A DNA stretch of 64,000 bases from Legionella micdadei. Lineage in GTDB: Bacteria; Pseudomonadota; Gammaproteobacteria; Legionellales; Legionellaceae. The stretch spans positions 1,417,001 to 1,481,000 of the forward strand of contig NZ_LN614830.1 of the NCBI RefSeq assembly GCF_000953635.1, given 5' to 3'. The notes under the pieces are model-generated. The model saw only the letters and a program-made list of their open reading frames with translations, searched no databases and was not told where the DNA came from. The position numbers and the translations under genes were made by a program. How positions within the stretch are numbered: position 1 is the stretch's first letter; the number at the start of each line of letters is the position of its first letter. Positions 37,294-45,172 of this stretch are shown piece after piece.

Positions 37294-38325
37294 TTACCTG
37301 TTGTAATTTTCAATTTGTAATCTTGAATCCAGTTTATCGACGGAGCGTTGCAGTGCTACGACTGATTTACAAATTAGGTTATAGAGTTTGTACCATAGCA
37401 GAGGCTGGTTAACCTCGATAGATTTTAAATGGACCTCATTCATTTTTAATAAAATGGATTTTTCGCAAGCGATAAAAGTGATTGCAAAAGGGGTGTTCTC
37501 AAGACATAGATTTGCTAACAAAGTATAAGGGCCAATCACTGAGAGTTTTGCCAGGCGATTGCTTCTCATAATACTTGACTGGATAGCACCTCGGATAACG
37601 ATATGGCAAGTGGTATTCTTTTCACTTTCAGAAATAATTTTACAGTTTTTAGGAGCATCTAAAAATTGACATTGCCTAAACAAAGTGTTCCATTCTTCAA
37701 GGTCAAAATAGTTAACATTTTTTATCAGTATCTCTTTGTATTTATCACTTTCTTCTGGAGGTACGCTACTAGGTTTAGATATCGAGTGAACTACTCTGCC
37801 ATAAAGCGATAATTTCGACATGTCAGAACTGGCTATAAATTCACTCACTCTTTGATTTAAATTTTTAAGATGATTACAAACTTGATGAGTAATTGCCCTT
37901 ATAATTTTGTAATGAATCATAGGGGAAATAAGAGAGACCATACTTAAATAAATTTTTGAGATAAATAAGCAGGTTACATTCTCACCTGCAATGAACGAAG
38001 TATGAGATGGCTCATCTGCTATATAGCTAATTGCGCCTAAAAAACTGCCTTGGGATAAGACACCTAAAGGAAACTTACTTTTATCAAGGATTCTTTCTGT
38101 AACATTGACATTCCCTTCAATAACAATAAAAATCCCTTCGGATTTTATGCCCTGTTTAAGAATTATTTCCCCTGCTGAATAAGTGATTATTTGACTGTAA
38201 TTTAGCAGGGATAATGTTTCATCTTTGTTTAGAAATCTATTCAGGGTGAAGTTCTCAGAATCATAAATCCATTGTATATATCTGTCTGTGTTCTTATCTT
38301 GATTTACTTTTTCAATCATTTTCAT
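37294..38325 (-). CDS. Protein with two cyclic-nucleotide-binding-like domains
   Basis: A 343-residue protein. The first Crp-like beta-roll lies at about residues 28-150 (YSAGEIILKQGIKSEGIFIV, then GSFLGAISYIADEPS). A second, more divergent roll lies at about 215-320 (LDAPKNCKIISESEKNTTCH, then VIGPYTLLANLC). There is no HTH and no catalytic domain, so it may act as a binding or regulatory partner. It is the first gene of the operon with the glutamine amidotransferase and is divergent from the ferritin-like gene. The canonical phosphate-binding Arg is not evident, so nucleotide binding is uncertain. Confidence 0.75.
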   Translation of the reverse strand: MKMIEKVNQDKNTDRYIQWIYDSENFTLNRFLNKDETLSLLNYSQIITYSAGEIILKQGIKSEGIFIVIEGNVNVTERILDKSKFPLGVLSQGSFLGAISYIADEPSHTSFIAGENVTCLFISKIYLSMVSLISPMIHYKIIRAITHQVCNHLKNLNQRVSEFIASSDMSKLSLYGRVVHSISKPSSVPPEESDKYKEILIKNVNYFDLEEWNTLFRQCQFLDAPKNCKIISESEKNTTCHIVIRGAIQSSIMRSNRLAKLSVIGPYTLLANLCLENTPFAITFIACEKSILLKMNEVHLKSIEVNQPLLWYKLYNLICKSVVALQRSVDKLDSRLQIENYNR

Positions 38326-38447
38326 CCTTTAAAATAATATCCCTAAATTTTAATCTTATGCTATATTTTTACAGTATAAACTATTCTCAAAATTATGCTT
38401 TTTTTATCAGATTGAATTAATGGATTAAAGTAAAAGGAGTTTTTATC

Positions 38448-38999
38448 ATGATGAAATCGAATTCAAATCAAATTCCATATAATCTTAATGAAATAAAAAG
38501 GCGCGCTAAACAATCAATTGATCGAGGTGCAATTACCGAAGATTATCCTCTGGATTTAAAGCTTGCTTGTATGCATTTAAATGCAGCTTTAGCCACTGAA
38601 ATTATGTGCGTATTACGTTACCGTCATCATCAAGTCATTGCCACAGGGATAGATAGTCCTCAAGTCGCAGCTGAATTTGCTGAACATGCTACTGAAGAAC
38701 AACAACATATGATGATGATTGCAGAGCGGATTAATCAATTAGGTGGCAACCCTGATTTTAATCCAGGTACGGTGTTAGAAAGGACAGCCACGGAATATGG
38801 AAAGGGTGCTGATTTATTGCAATTAATTGAAGAAGATCTCGTCGCAGAAAGAGTTGCGATTATGGTCTATCGCGAGTTAATTCAATGGTTTGGTTCAAGC
38901 GATCCGACTACCAGACGATTGTTGGAAGCTATTTTAGAAGATGAGGAAGAGCATGCCGATGATTTATCTGAATTATTAAAAAGTCGAACAAATGCATGA
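38448..38999 (+). CDS. Ferritin-like / bacterioferritin-type di-iron protein
   Basis: A 183-residue four-helix protein. Di-iron ligands appear as Glu in LATEIMCVLRYRHHQ, the pair in AEHATEEQQHMMM (Glu and ExxH), Glu in EEDLVAERVAI and the final ExxH in EDEEEHADDL. It resembles the bacterioferritin and Dps-like group that oxidises and stores iron or protects DNA in stress. The usual haem-ligand Met of bacterioferritin is not obvious. AAAAGGAG lies upstream of the ATG. It is divergent from the CNBD-amidotransferase operon. Confidence 0.85.
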   Translation: MMKSNSNQIPYNLNEIKRRAKQSIDRGAITEDYPLDLKLACMHLNAALATEIMCVLRYRHHQVIATGIDSPQVAAEFAEHATEEQQHMMMIAERINQLGGNPDFNPGTVLERTATEYGKGADLLQLIEEDLVAERVAIMVYRELIQWFGSSDPTTRRLLEAILEDEEEHADDLSELLKSRTNA

Positions 39000-39023
39000 T
39001 ACGGTGTTCAAGTCTGAAGATGG

Positions 39024-39031
39024 GTATAGAA
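39024..39031. repeat. Left 8-bp target-site duplication of the IS
   Basis: GTATAGAA immediately left of the IS256 element, identical to 40375-40382. Confidence 0.88.
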
Positions 39032-40374
39032 GGTAGTGTTTAAATAACTGTGTCATCTCTTTTAACTTGTTATAATTTCAACACTTAAAAGAGGTGCCCA
39101 TGAGTAAGAATAAAAAGATAGATTTATCCAATTTTGATTTCAATGATTTTAAGTCTGAAGCCTTAACGCAATTAAAGTCTGGCCAGTCCCTTACTGGTAA
39201 AGACGGTATCTTAACTCCTCTGATCAAAGAGCTTCTTGAAGCAGCCTTAGAAGGTGAAATGGAGGCTCACATTTCTGATTGTCATGATTCAGGCCTAACC
39301 AATCGTCGCAATGGCAAAACATCCAAGTTAATGAAATCTACAACTGGTATTTTTGAATTAGACACTCCACGGGACAGAGAAGGACTTTTTGAGCCTGAAA
39401 TTGTTAAGAAGCGCCAAACAGTATTGAATGAGTCATTAGATAATAAAGTGCTGGCCTTATATGCCCTAGGTATGAGCTATGAAGCCATTAGTGAGCACCT
39501 GGCTGAAATGTATGGTCTAGACGTATCCTCAGCTAAAATAAGCCTCATCACGGATAAATTGTTGCCTATGATTACCGAATGGCGCAATAGGTCTTTAGAG
39601 TCTATATATCCTATTGCCTTTTTAGACGCGATGCATTTTAAAGTACGTGTTGAGGGCAAAGTCACAAGTAAGGCATTTTACACGGTCCTTGCCGTTACTC
39701 CTGAGGGCAAGAAAGATATTTTAGGGCTTTATTTGTCAGAAACTGAAGGCGCGCGGTTTTGGCTTGGTGTCTTAAATGACCTTAAAGCACGAGGGGTAGA
39801 AGATATTCTTATTGCGAGTATCGATGGACTTAAGGGTTTTCCCGAAGCTATTGCTGAAGTCTTTCCTAAAACAGAAATCCAACTATGTGTAGTTCACCAA
39901 ATACGAAACTCCCTGAAGTATGTTGTTAGTAAAGACCAAAAGGCATTCATGGCTGATTTAAAGCTTGTGTATAAGGCCTCTAGCAAAGATTTAGCTGAGC
40001 ATCATTTGCTTGAACTAGAGGAGAAATGGGGCAAGAAATACCCAGCAGTTATGAAGTCATGGAATAATAACTGGGAGGCTTTGTCTCAATACTTCAAATA
40101 CCCCGAAGAGCTAAGACGTATCATTTACACCACGAACATCGTAGAGGGGTTCCATCGCCAAATTCGCAAGTACACCAAAAACAAAGGCGCTTTCACTAGT
40201 GAAAACGCACTGATAAAGCTTATTTATTGTGCCTGCCAAAAAGTACTGGAAAAATGGAGTCAGCCCATGCACAATTGGGCGCTTATCGCGTCTCAGCTTC
40301 ATATTTATTTTGAAGACCGTATGAACCTGAGACTTAGATAATCAATGAGGTGACACAGTTAGATGAACACTCTC
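39032..40374 (+). mobile_element. IS256-family insertion sequence, intact
   Basis: A 1343-bp element. It has 28-bp imperfect terminal inverted repeats at 39032-39059 and 40347-40374 (22 of 28 positions match) around one full-length transposase gene. It is flanked by a perfect 8-bp direct repeat, GTATAGAA, at 39024-39031 and 40375-40382, the target duplication size expected of IS256 elements. The intact repeat and ORF indicate a recent insertion. Confidence 0.93.
39100..40341 (+). CDS. IS256-family (mutator-type) transposase
   Basis: A 413-residue DDE transposase. It has the N-terminal MEAHISDCHDSGLTNRRNG region, the first Asp in IAFLDAMHFKVRVEGKV, the second in IASIDGLKGFPEAI, the LCVVHQIRNSLKYV motif and the catalytic Glu in TTNIVEGFHRQIRKYTKNKG. 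The ATG at 39100 with GAGG upstream is preferred over the in-frame GTG at 39094, which overlaps that ribosome site. It is full length with no frameshift, so it is probably active. Confidence 0.95.
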   Translation: MSKNKKIDLSNFDFNDFKSEALTQLKSGQSLTGKDGILTPLIKELLEAALEGEMEAHISDCHDSGLTNRRNGKTSKLMKSTTGIFELDTPRDREGLFEPEIVKKRQTVLNESLDNKVLALYALGMSYEAISEHLAEMYGLDVSSAKISLITDKLLPMITEWRNRSLESIYPIAFLDAMHFKVRVEGKVTSKAFYTVLAVTPEGKKDILGLYLSETEGARFWLGVLNDLKARGVEDILIASIDGLKGFPEAIAEVFPKTEIQLCVVHQIRNSLKYVVSKDQKAFMADLKLVYKASSKDLAEHHLLELEEKWGKKYPAVMKSWNNNWEALSQYFKYPEELRRIIYTTNIVEGFHRQIRKYTKNKGAFTSENALIKLIYCACQKVLEKWSQPMHNWALIASQLHIYFEDRMNLRLR

Positions 40375-40916
40375 GTATAGAATTCTACAAATTTATTTAA
40401 ATCCTGTCTTGTCATTCTTGTTATTCCATATCGGGCTTTCCAAATTTTCTTAATGACAAGCGGTACACGGCTTCTTGTTGCTTTCAGTGCAATTGCCCAT
40501 AGATGGGTAGTAAATGCATAGCCTTTCGTTTTGCAATCAATATCAAGCAAGCATAGTGCGTTTTTGAAGAGTTTTAGATTATCTTTATTCAGTAAGAATG
40601 CGGTTCTTGAATTAGGTCTTAGTAGATTTTTTTCCGTTAACATCTTCTTCATTAGTCGATGAAACTGAAAGGAGTCTTTTCTGTGGCGGCCGTAGCTTTG
40701 ATTAATTGATTTAAAATGAATTTCTAAAGATGTATTTTTCGATACATATTTATGAAATGCATTAAAAATATCCTCAATATCCGTTTTTAAATCGGTAACT
40801 ACAACTTCTTTAGGATAGATCAAGTACTCAAGATTGTCGTCCAAAAGCATGTATTGAATGACAGGAGGCTTTTTCTTTCCACGGGTTAGCCATCGAATCG
40901 CGGCTATATTTGGCAT
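40359..40916 (-). CDS. Hypothetical protein with last residues replaced by the IS end
   Basis: A 185-residue basic protein that I cannot assign (IRWLTRGKKKPPVIQYMLLD, then SLEIHFKSINQSYGRHRKD). Its last codons run through the target duplication into the IS256 terminal repeat and stop at a TAA inside the element, giving a tail TRVFI. Joining the flanks across the IS and removing one duplication copy restores a reading frame ending THLQT at a TGA (39008-39010). The restored protein is also 185 residues, so the insertion changed only the last four residues and probably left function intact. Confidence 0.65.
   Translation of the reverse strand: MPNIAAIRWLTRGKKKPPVIQYMLLDDNLEYLIYPKEVVVTDLKTDIEDIFNAFHKYVSKNTSLEIHFKSINQSYGRHRKDSFQFHRLMKKMLTEKNLLRPNSRTAFLLNKDNLKLFKNALCLLDIDCKTKGYAFTTHLWAIALKATRSRVPLVIKKIWKARYGITRMTRQDLNKFVEFYTRVFI
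40375..40382. repeat. Right 8-bp target-site duplication of the IS
   Basis: GTATAGAA immediately right of the IS256 element, identical to 39024-39031. It now lies in the 3' end of the gene at 40359-40916. Confidence 0.88.
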
Positions 40917-40980
40917 TATGCGCTCTTGTTGTCTTGGATAACTCTTAGTTTAGCCATTAATTTAAATATATTGCTGATTA

Positions 40981-41457
40981 TTATTTACGACTTTCATCCT
41001 TTTTATTTCTTAAATGCGCCTTTTTCGTAACATAAATCAATTTTTTTACTTCTGCCACAACATTCCCATTTGAATCTGTAATTGAGACTATGAATTCGGA
41101 TTCAGCTTTTCCGTCCTGGTTTACTCCCTGATGAATGTTTTCAAGTTGATCCACAGAGACTTGAAATTTTGCATAAACAATTCCCTTTGCTGGTATTTTA
41201 TAACGTATGGAGGCTGATTTATCCCAAACAATATATTCTTTTCCTAATAAGTTGAGGATCATGAGCATATAAAAAGGATCCGTCATCGAATATAAAGAGC
41301 CACCAAAATGTGTACCTACGTAATTTTTGTTCCAAAAACGCATTTTCATCTGTACGACAATCTCAGAAAAATCCGAGTTGAAACTTTTTACACTGATTCC
41401 AGCACCTAAAAAAGGAGGCCAGAATCGCATTAATTTTAATAATAGAGAAAACTTCAT
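40981..41457 (-). CDS. DUF4442 hot-dog-fold protein (thioesterase-like)
   Basis: A 158-residue protein with the DUF4442 pattern: LMRFWPPFLGAGISV at the start, then MKMRFWNKNYVGTHFGGSLYSMTDP, the hot-dog helix region with the typical GTHFGGSLY, and YIVWDKSASIRYKIPAKG. Relatives are PaaI-like acyl-CoA thioesterase folds, many with an unknown substrate. It is a single gene between the IS-flanked gene and a methyltransferase remnant. Confidence 0.82.
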   Translation of the reverse strand: MKFSLLLKLMRFWPPFLGAGISVKSFNSDFSEIVVQMKMRFWNKNYVGTHFGGSLYSMTDPFYMLMILNLLGKEYIVWDKSASIRYKIPAKGIVYAKFQVSVDQLENIHQGVNQDGKAESEFIVSITDSNGNVVAEVKKLIYVTKKAHLRNKKDESRK

Positions 41458-41513
41458 GATAGGTTCTCAAGAATACATAGTTAAAATTTGGCATCTATAA
41501 TGAATTTAAGCAA

Positions 41514-41799
41514 CCCTATGTGGCTTCTGTCGTCCCGGATGTTGAGGCTTTTCTAAAAGAAATTGCCCGCGTAGCTAAACCTTCAGGTAATCGTATTTGT
41601 AAATCACGTTGCCTCCGAGAAGCCTGCGTTACGATTTATTGAGGGACAATTTGCTCGGGTTAATGACTTAGTGGGATTTAAATCCAATTTCCCTCTTGAT
41701 GCGATTTTGGATTATGATCAGCTTAAGCTGTTAAACTCGTATAAAACAAATTTATTTGGCTATTGGAAAGTTTTGCATTGTAAGGTAAAAAATAAATAG
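41514..41799 (+). pseudogene. Remnant of a PmtA-like phosphatidylethanolamine N-methyltransferase
   Basis: One frame from 41514 reads PYVASVVPDVEAFLKEIARV followed by AKPSG. After a one-base shift near 41586-41592 the next frame continues VNHVASEKPALRFIEGQFAR and NDLVGFKSNFPLDAIL to a TAG at 41797-41799. The order (SVVPD, RVxKPxG, VNH, GFxxxFPLDAIL) is that of the C-terminal half of PmtA-type SAM methyltransferases. The N-terminal SAM-binding half is missing; the sequence begins 56 bases from the DUF4442 start. It is a decayed fragment, not a gene. Confidence 0.75.
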
Positions 41800-41824
41800 A
41801 AGCCCCTAAACAAAAATATCCAAT

Positions 41825-43051
41825 TTGGAAGGTACAAAAATTAATCAACTGCACTTGGCTAATTCAGGCAGAACAACCCAAGAAACCGCATGGAAAGTGC
41901 TTCTAGGCCTGTTGCTTGCTGGTTTTTACGCGATACTTTTTTTCCTTATGTTTTGCTCACAAAGTACCCTTGATTTTCTGTCCTTCTATTCATCTTCACA
42001 AATCCTAGCTAAGGGAGGCAACCCATATCAGGTTTTATCAACCATCTCTTCTCCGATAGCAGCCCTTGTCCCTGCAAATTTAAATCCTCCAATTATATTA
42101 TGGCTATTCAGTCCTTTGGTTAAGTTTAATTATTATGTTGCAGCGAGTATATGGTCAGTATTTTCCCTGGTTTTGGGATTAATCGGCGCTAGGATTGCTT
42201 TTCACTATGCCTTTTCTCAGGATTTCATTAAAAAAAATGGTTTTTATTTATATTTCTTTTTCTTATTGAGTTTTCCCATGTTGATGAATACCGGGCTTGC
42301 TCAGTTTGGTACAATTCTTTTGTTTTTTATGATGAGTGGTTACCACTTATATGTGAAAAAGAAAGATTATTTTGCTGGGGTAGTCTGGGGAGCTATTATC
42401 GCAATCAAGTTCTTTCCTGCCTTGATCATTATTTACGTGCTTGTGCAGAGGCGTTATAAAGTTTGTGTGGCCATACTTTCTGCTTCACTATTGTTATCTT
42501 TGCTCCCTTTAATCATTTACGGCACTGTTATCTATACTCAATATTTTTCAATGATGTCGGTGATTAGGTGGTATGGAAAGAGTTGGAATGGATCGATTCT
42601 AGGAATGATTTATCGAATCCTTGTTAGTGGAAATGCACAGGATTGGCTTGCGATTAAGCAAATTTATGGTGGATTATTTTTTATTTTCTTATTGTTCTAT
42701 GTAAGAAAAATGATCAAAACTGAAAAATTAAATGTCCCTCACCAATCCTTTTGCTTAACCCTGGTGATGATGCTGGTCTTAAGCCCTTTTGGCTGGTTAT
42801 ATTATTTCCCCTTGTTAATATTGCCTTTTTCTTTAACTTGGCTGAGTTTTGTAGCTGAAAAGCCTATGACAATGAATAAATTCGCTTGGTTTTTCTGTTT
42901 ATTCCTTTTAAATATCCCTATTAATAATCTACCGCTCTCGATAATGCCATCGATACTGTATAAATTGACTGTTTATTCGTTTAATTTTTATGGCCTTTTG
43001 GTGTTACTCTATCTGGTCAATAATATGAAAATCCCACCTATGAAGCACTGA
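41825..43051 (+). CDS. GT87/DUF2029-type membrane glycosyltransferase
   Basis: A protein of up to 408 residues with about 10-11 membrane helices. The early loop FLSFYSSSQILAKGGNPYQV and the GAIIAIKFFPALIIIYVLVQ segment are typical of DUF2029/GT87 proteins, polyprenyl-phosphate-dependent mannosyltransferase relatives. Start choice is difficult. The reading frame opens at TTG 41825, but a strong GGAAGG at 41827-41832 covers it and would serve an ATT at 41840 or a CTG at 41849. The annotated 5' end is therefore uncertain by a few codons. Role in envelope glycan synthesis is inferred. Confidence 0.75.
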   Translation: MEGTKINQLHLANSGRTTQETAWKVLLGLLLAGFYAILFFLMFCSQSTLDFLSFYSSSQILAKGGNPYQVLSTISSPIAALVPANLNPPIILWLFSPLVKFNYYVAASIWSVFSLVLGLIGARIAFHYAFSQDFIKKNGFYLYFFFLLSFPMLMNTGLAQFGTILLFFMMSGYHLYVKKKDYFAGVVWGAIIAIKFFPALIIIYVLVQRRYKVCVAILSASLLLSLLPLIIYGTVIYTQYFSMMSVIRWYGKSWNGSILGMIYRILVSGNAQDWLAIKQIYGGLFFIFLLFYVRKMIKTEKLNVPHQSFCLTLVMMLVLSPFGWLYYFPLLILPFSLTWLSFVAEKPMTMNKFAWFFCLFLLNIPINNLPLSIMPSILYKLTVYSFNFYGLLVLLYLVNNMKIPPMKH

Positions 43052-43237
43052 ACATATCTAAATCAATATTGCATCCTTTTAATCCACGGCTTAACTTATT
43101 ATTTCAGTTCAAATTGACAAAAAATGACCCATTGATGTTCTGTTATTTTGTCGTTAGTATTATGTAGCTACACTTTGTTTGGAAGATGGTCGTAGTATAG
43201 AGTGCCAAAATAATTTCTAAGCAGGAAGGTGAAGACT

Positions 43238-43303
43238 ATGAAAATTGCAGAAATGGAGAACTGTTATGGCATTAACCAAGAAACAACGAGAGGCAATTAT
43301 TGA
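43238..43303 (+). CDS. Possible 21-codon upstream ORF overlapping the oxidase start
   Basis: An ATG at 43238 with a strong upstream ribosome site (AGGAAGGTGAAG) opens a 21-residue frame (MKIAEMENCYGINQETTRGN) that ends at TGA 43301-43303. It overlaps the first 38 bases of the oxidase gene in another frame. It could be a leader peptide for translational coupling, or a trace of a shifted N-terminus. There is no support beyond the ribosome site. Confidence 0.3.
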   Translation: MKIAEMENCYGINQETTRGNY

Positions 43304-45125
43304 CCTCATTAAGCGTGAAAATCTTTATCTCGATTATGTAGAGAACGCTCAGTGGAGTAATTTTTGTAAGACTTTAGTGCTTTCTGATGTTTTACTCTTA
43401 AAGATAAAAAACGTGAATGCTGTCCAACGAATCATCGAGAAAATCGATGAACTAAATAGGCAGGTGGATCCCGAAGAGCGCATTACTTGTCGTGTAGCGG
43501 CAGGGGGCAGAAAGGATCAGGTAGACAGTAATTCATTTTCGCTAACGCCCTGGGTAGAGGCAGATATTATAATTAACCTCGATTTAGCTGCCTCTGATGA
43601 ATATGCTATCGAACAAATAGACGAAACGACCGTGAGGGCAAAGCCAGGTCCTCAAATCAAAGCATTTGACGAAATCCTTGATAGTAAGAAACTCGCTACA
43701 AAAAGTCCACCCAGTTTAATCCATCGTGTTACCCCTTTTGGCCTGGCGGCAATTGGCTGCCACGGGACAGACATGAAAAATGGAGCCTATTCAGACAATA
43801 TTAAATCCATTACTTTTCTTTTGATGAATGGACAGCTTAAAAAAATTGATAGAAATACAAATCCAGATGACTTTGATTTGATTGCCTCAGCCCATCTGGG
43901 TCTTTTTGGTATCGTTGTAGAAATGGAATTAGAGTGTAAACCCGCTGAAAAATTAGAACGTATTGAAACGGCAATGAGCTTTCCCGAGTTCGTTGAGGCG
44001 GTTGAAACCGGAGAATTACCGCGTAAAGACTACCCCATGTTGAGTGTGTTCTATGTTCCTACCTACGACAATGATCTTGAAAATCGTGAACACAAAAATG
44101 TTAAAGTGATCGAGTATAAGCCTGTTCCCTTATACACAGAAAATGAAAATTTCAACCCTGAATGCGATGATCTTGCTCAATGGCTACAGGTTGAATTAGA
44201 AGAAAATCTGCGGGTTACGGATGTATTAGCCCTGTTTCCAAAATTAGTACCTCTTTTCATGAGGTACATCGTGGCCCATTATGCGGTTGGTGATGGAACG
44301 GTAAAATCCATAGGACCTGCCCCAGCCCAATACCACTATCAAACAAGGTACCCTAATAGTATTAATGACTTGGATGGATTATTTCCTTTAAGCGCCGATT
44401 TTCATGAAATGGTTGCTGCTTTTAAGAAAGTAGCCAAAGAAACGCAAGAAGCGAAAGAGAGAGGAGAGGCGCCAGTGACATTTGGTGCTTATGGCAGAAT
44501 ATTTCAAAACAAAAGATACCCTGCCACACTCGCACCCGGATCGCACCACAGTGAGAAAGACTACACTTGCGGATTCGATGTGGTTTCAAGCCCTGGTGCT
44601 GCTGGTTTTGAGCGATTCCGCGACACTCTAGTGCAATACCTCATCGAAGAATTGAATTCCAAATTGCACTGGGGCAAATACGTGCCATTGGATAAAGGGA
44701 TTGACTATGAAAAAATGTACGGTGAAGACATGCAGAAGTTTAAAAAAACGCTAAAGAAATTTTACAGGGATAACGGATTAGAACTGGAAAAATCGCCCTT
44801 TTTAACGGCATTTCCTTGCCAAATTCTAAGTATGAAAAAATACATGCCAGCTGTTCAGGATAGGATAACAGTGAGTCATGAGCTTGCTCCAGTCCACCCT
44901 ATAGTTCGTATGTACCGATTGGCTAAGTTTTTAATCTGGATTGAAAAACAACATGAAATGCATCCAAGCGTCCACTTAGATGCATTAAAAAGAGCGACAC
45001 AAGAACTGCATCAAAGCGAAAGAGCGAAGATGCCTGGTAGTTCAAGACAATCCATTTTTGGGAAAGGTGAGTCCCAGCAAGAACAAGCTGGGGTGAGGCG
45101 ATGCCCACCTTGCACATTGTTTTAG
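43266..45125 (+). CDS. FAD-binding oxidase (D-arabinono-1,4-lactone oxidase-like) with C-terminal CaaX box
   Basis: A 619-residue protein. The N-terminal FAD-binding PCMH domain shows ADIIINLD, TPFGLAAIGCHGTDMKNGAY and DFDLIASAHLGLFGIVVEME. The C-terminal ALO-type domain ends with the signature LHWGKYVPLD. ALO-family enzymes oxidise sugar lactones with O2. The ATG at 43266 has GGAG seven bases upstream; the TTG at 43245 would add a poor extension. The protein ends RRCPPCTLF: Cys616-Thr-Leu-Phe is a CaaX prenylation box and Cys613 could be acylated. Bacteria do not prenylate such boxes, but several Legionella effectors carry them for host farnesyl or geranylgeranyl transferases, so delivery into host cells is a reasonable inference. 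It is a single gene. Confidence 0.85.
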   Translation: MALTKKQREAIIDLIKRENLYLDYVENAQWSNFCKTLVLSDVLLLKIKNVNAVQRIIEKIDELNRQVDPEERITCRVAAGGRKDQVDSNSFSLTPWVEADIIINLDLAASDEYAIEQIDETTVRAKPGPQIKAFDEILDSKKLATKSPPSLIHRVTPFGLAAIGCHGTDMKNGAYSDNIKSITFLLMNGQLKKIDRNTNPDDFDLIASAHLGLFGIVVEMELECKPAEKLERIETAMSFPEFVEAVETGELPRKDYPMLSVFYVPTYDNDLENREHKNVKVIEYKPVPLYTENENFNPECDDLAQWLQVELEENLRVTDVLALFPKLVPLFMRYIVAHYAVGDGTVKSIGPAPAQYHYQTRYPNSINDLDGLFPLSADFHEMVAAFKKVAKETQEAKERGEAPVTFGAYGRIFQNKRYPATLAPGSHHSEKDYTCGFDVVSSPGAAGFERFRDTLVQYLIEELNSKLHWGKYVPLDKGIDYEKMYGEDMQKFKKTLKKFYRDNGLELEKSPFLTAFPCQILSMKKYMPAVQDRITVSHELAPVHPIVRMYRLAKFLIWIEKQHEMHPSVHLDALKRATQELHQSERAKMPGSSRQSIFGKGESQQEQAGVRRCPPCTLF

Positions 45126-45138
45126 GAAATTGGATTAT

Positions 45139-45169
45139 CCTGCGGCCAGGCTTCAAGCTGTGCCGCAGG
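45139..45169. terminator. Hairpin between convergent genes
   Basis: A perfect 8-base GC-rich stem (CCTGCGGC at 45139-45146 with GCCGCAGG at 45162-45169) sits between the stops of the CaaX oxidase and the ankyrin-like gene. There is no T-run on either side, so it is a candidate bidirectional transcript end rather than a classical terminator. Confidence 0.4.
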
Positions 45170-45172
45170 GGC

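Noticed and set aside
39028-39035. Apparent absence of a target duplication when the IS ends are placed at GTGTT
   Set aside because: Extending each end by four bases gives a perfect 8-bp duplication GTATAGAA and a 28-bp inverted repeat, so the element is intact and no deletion is needed.
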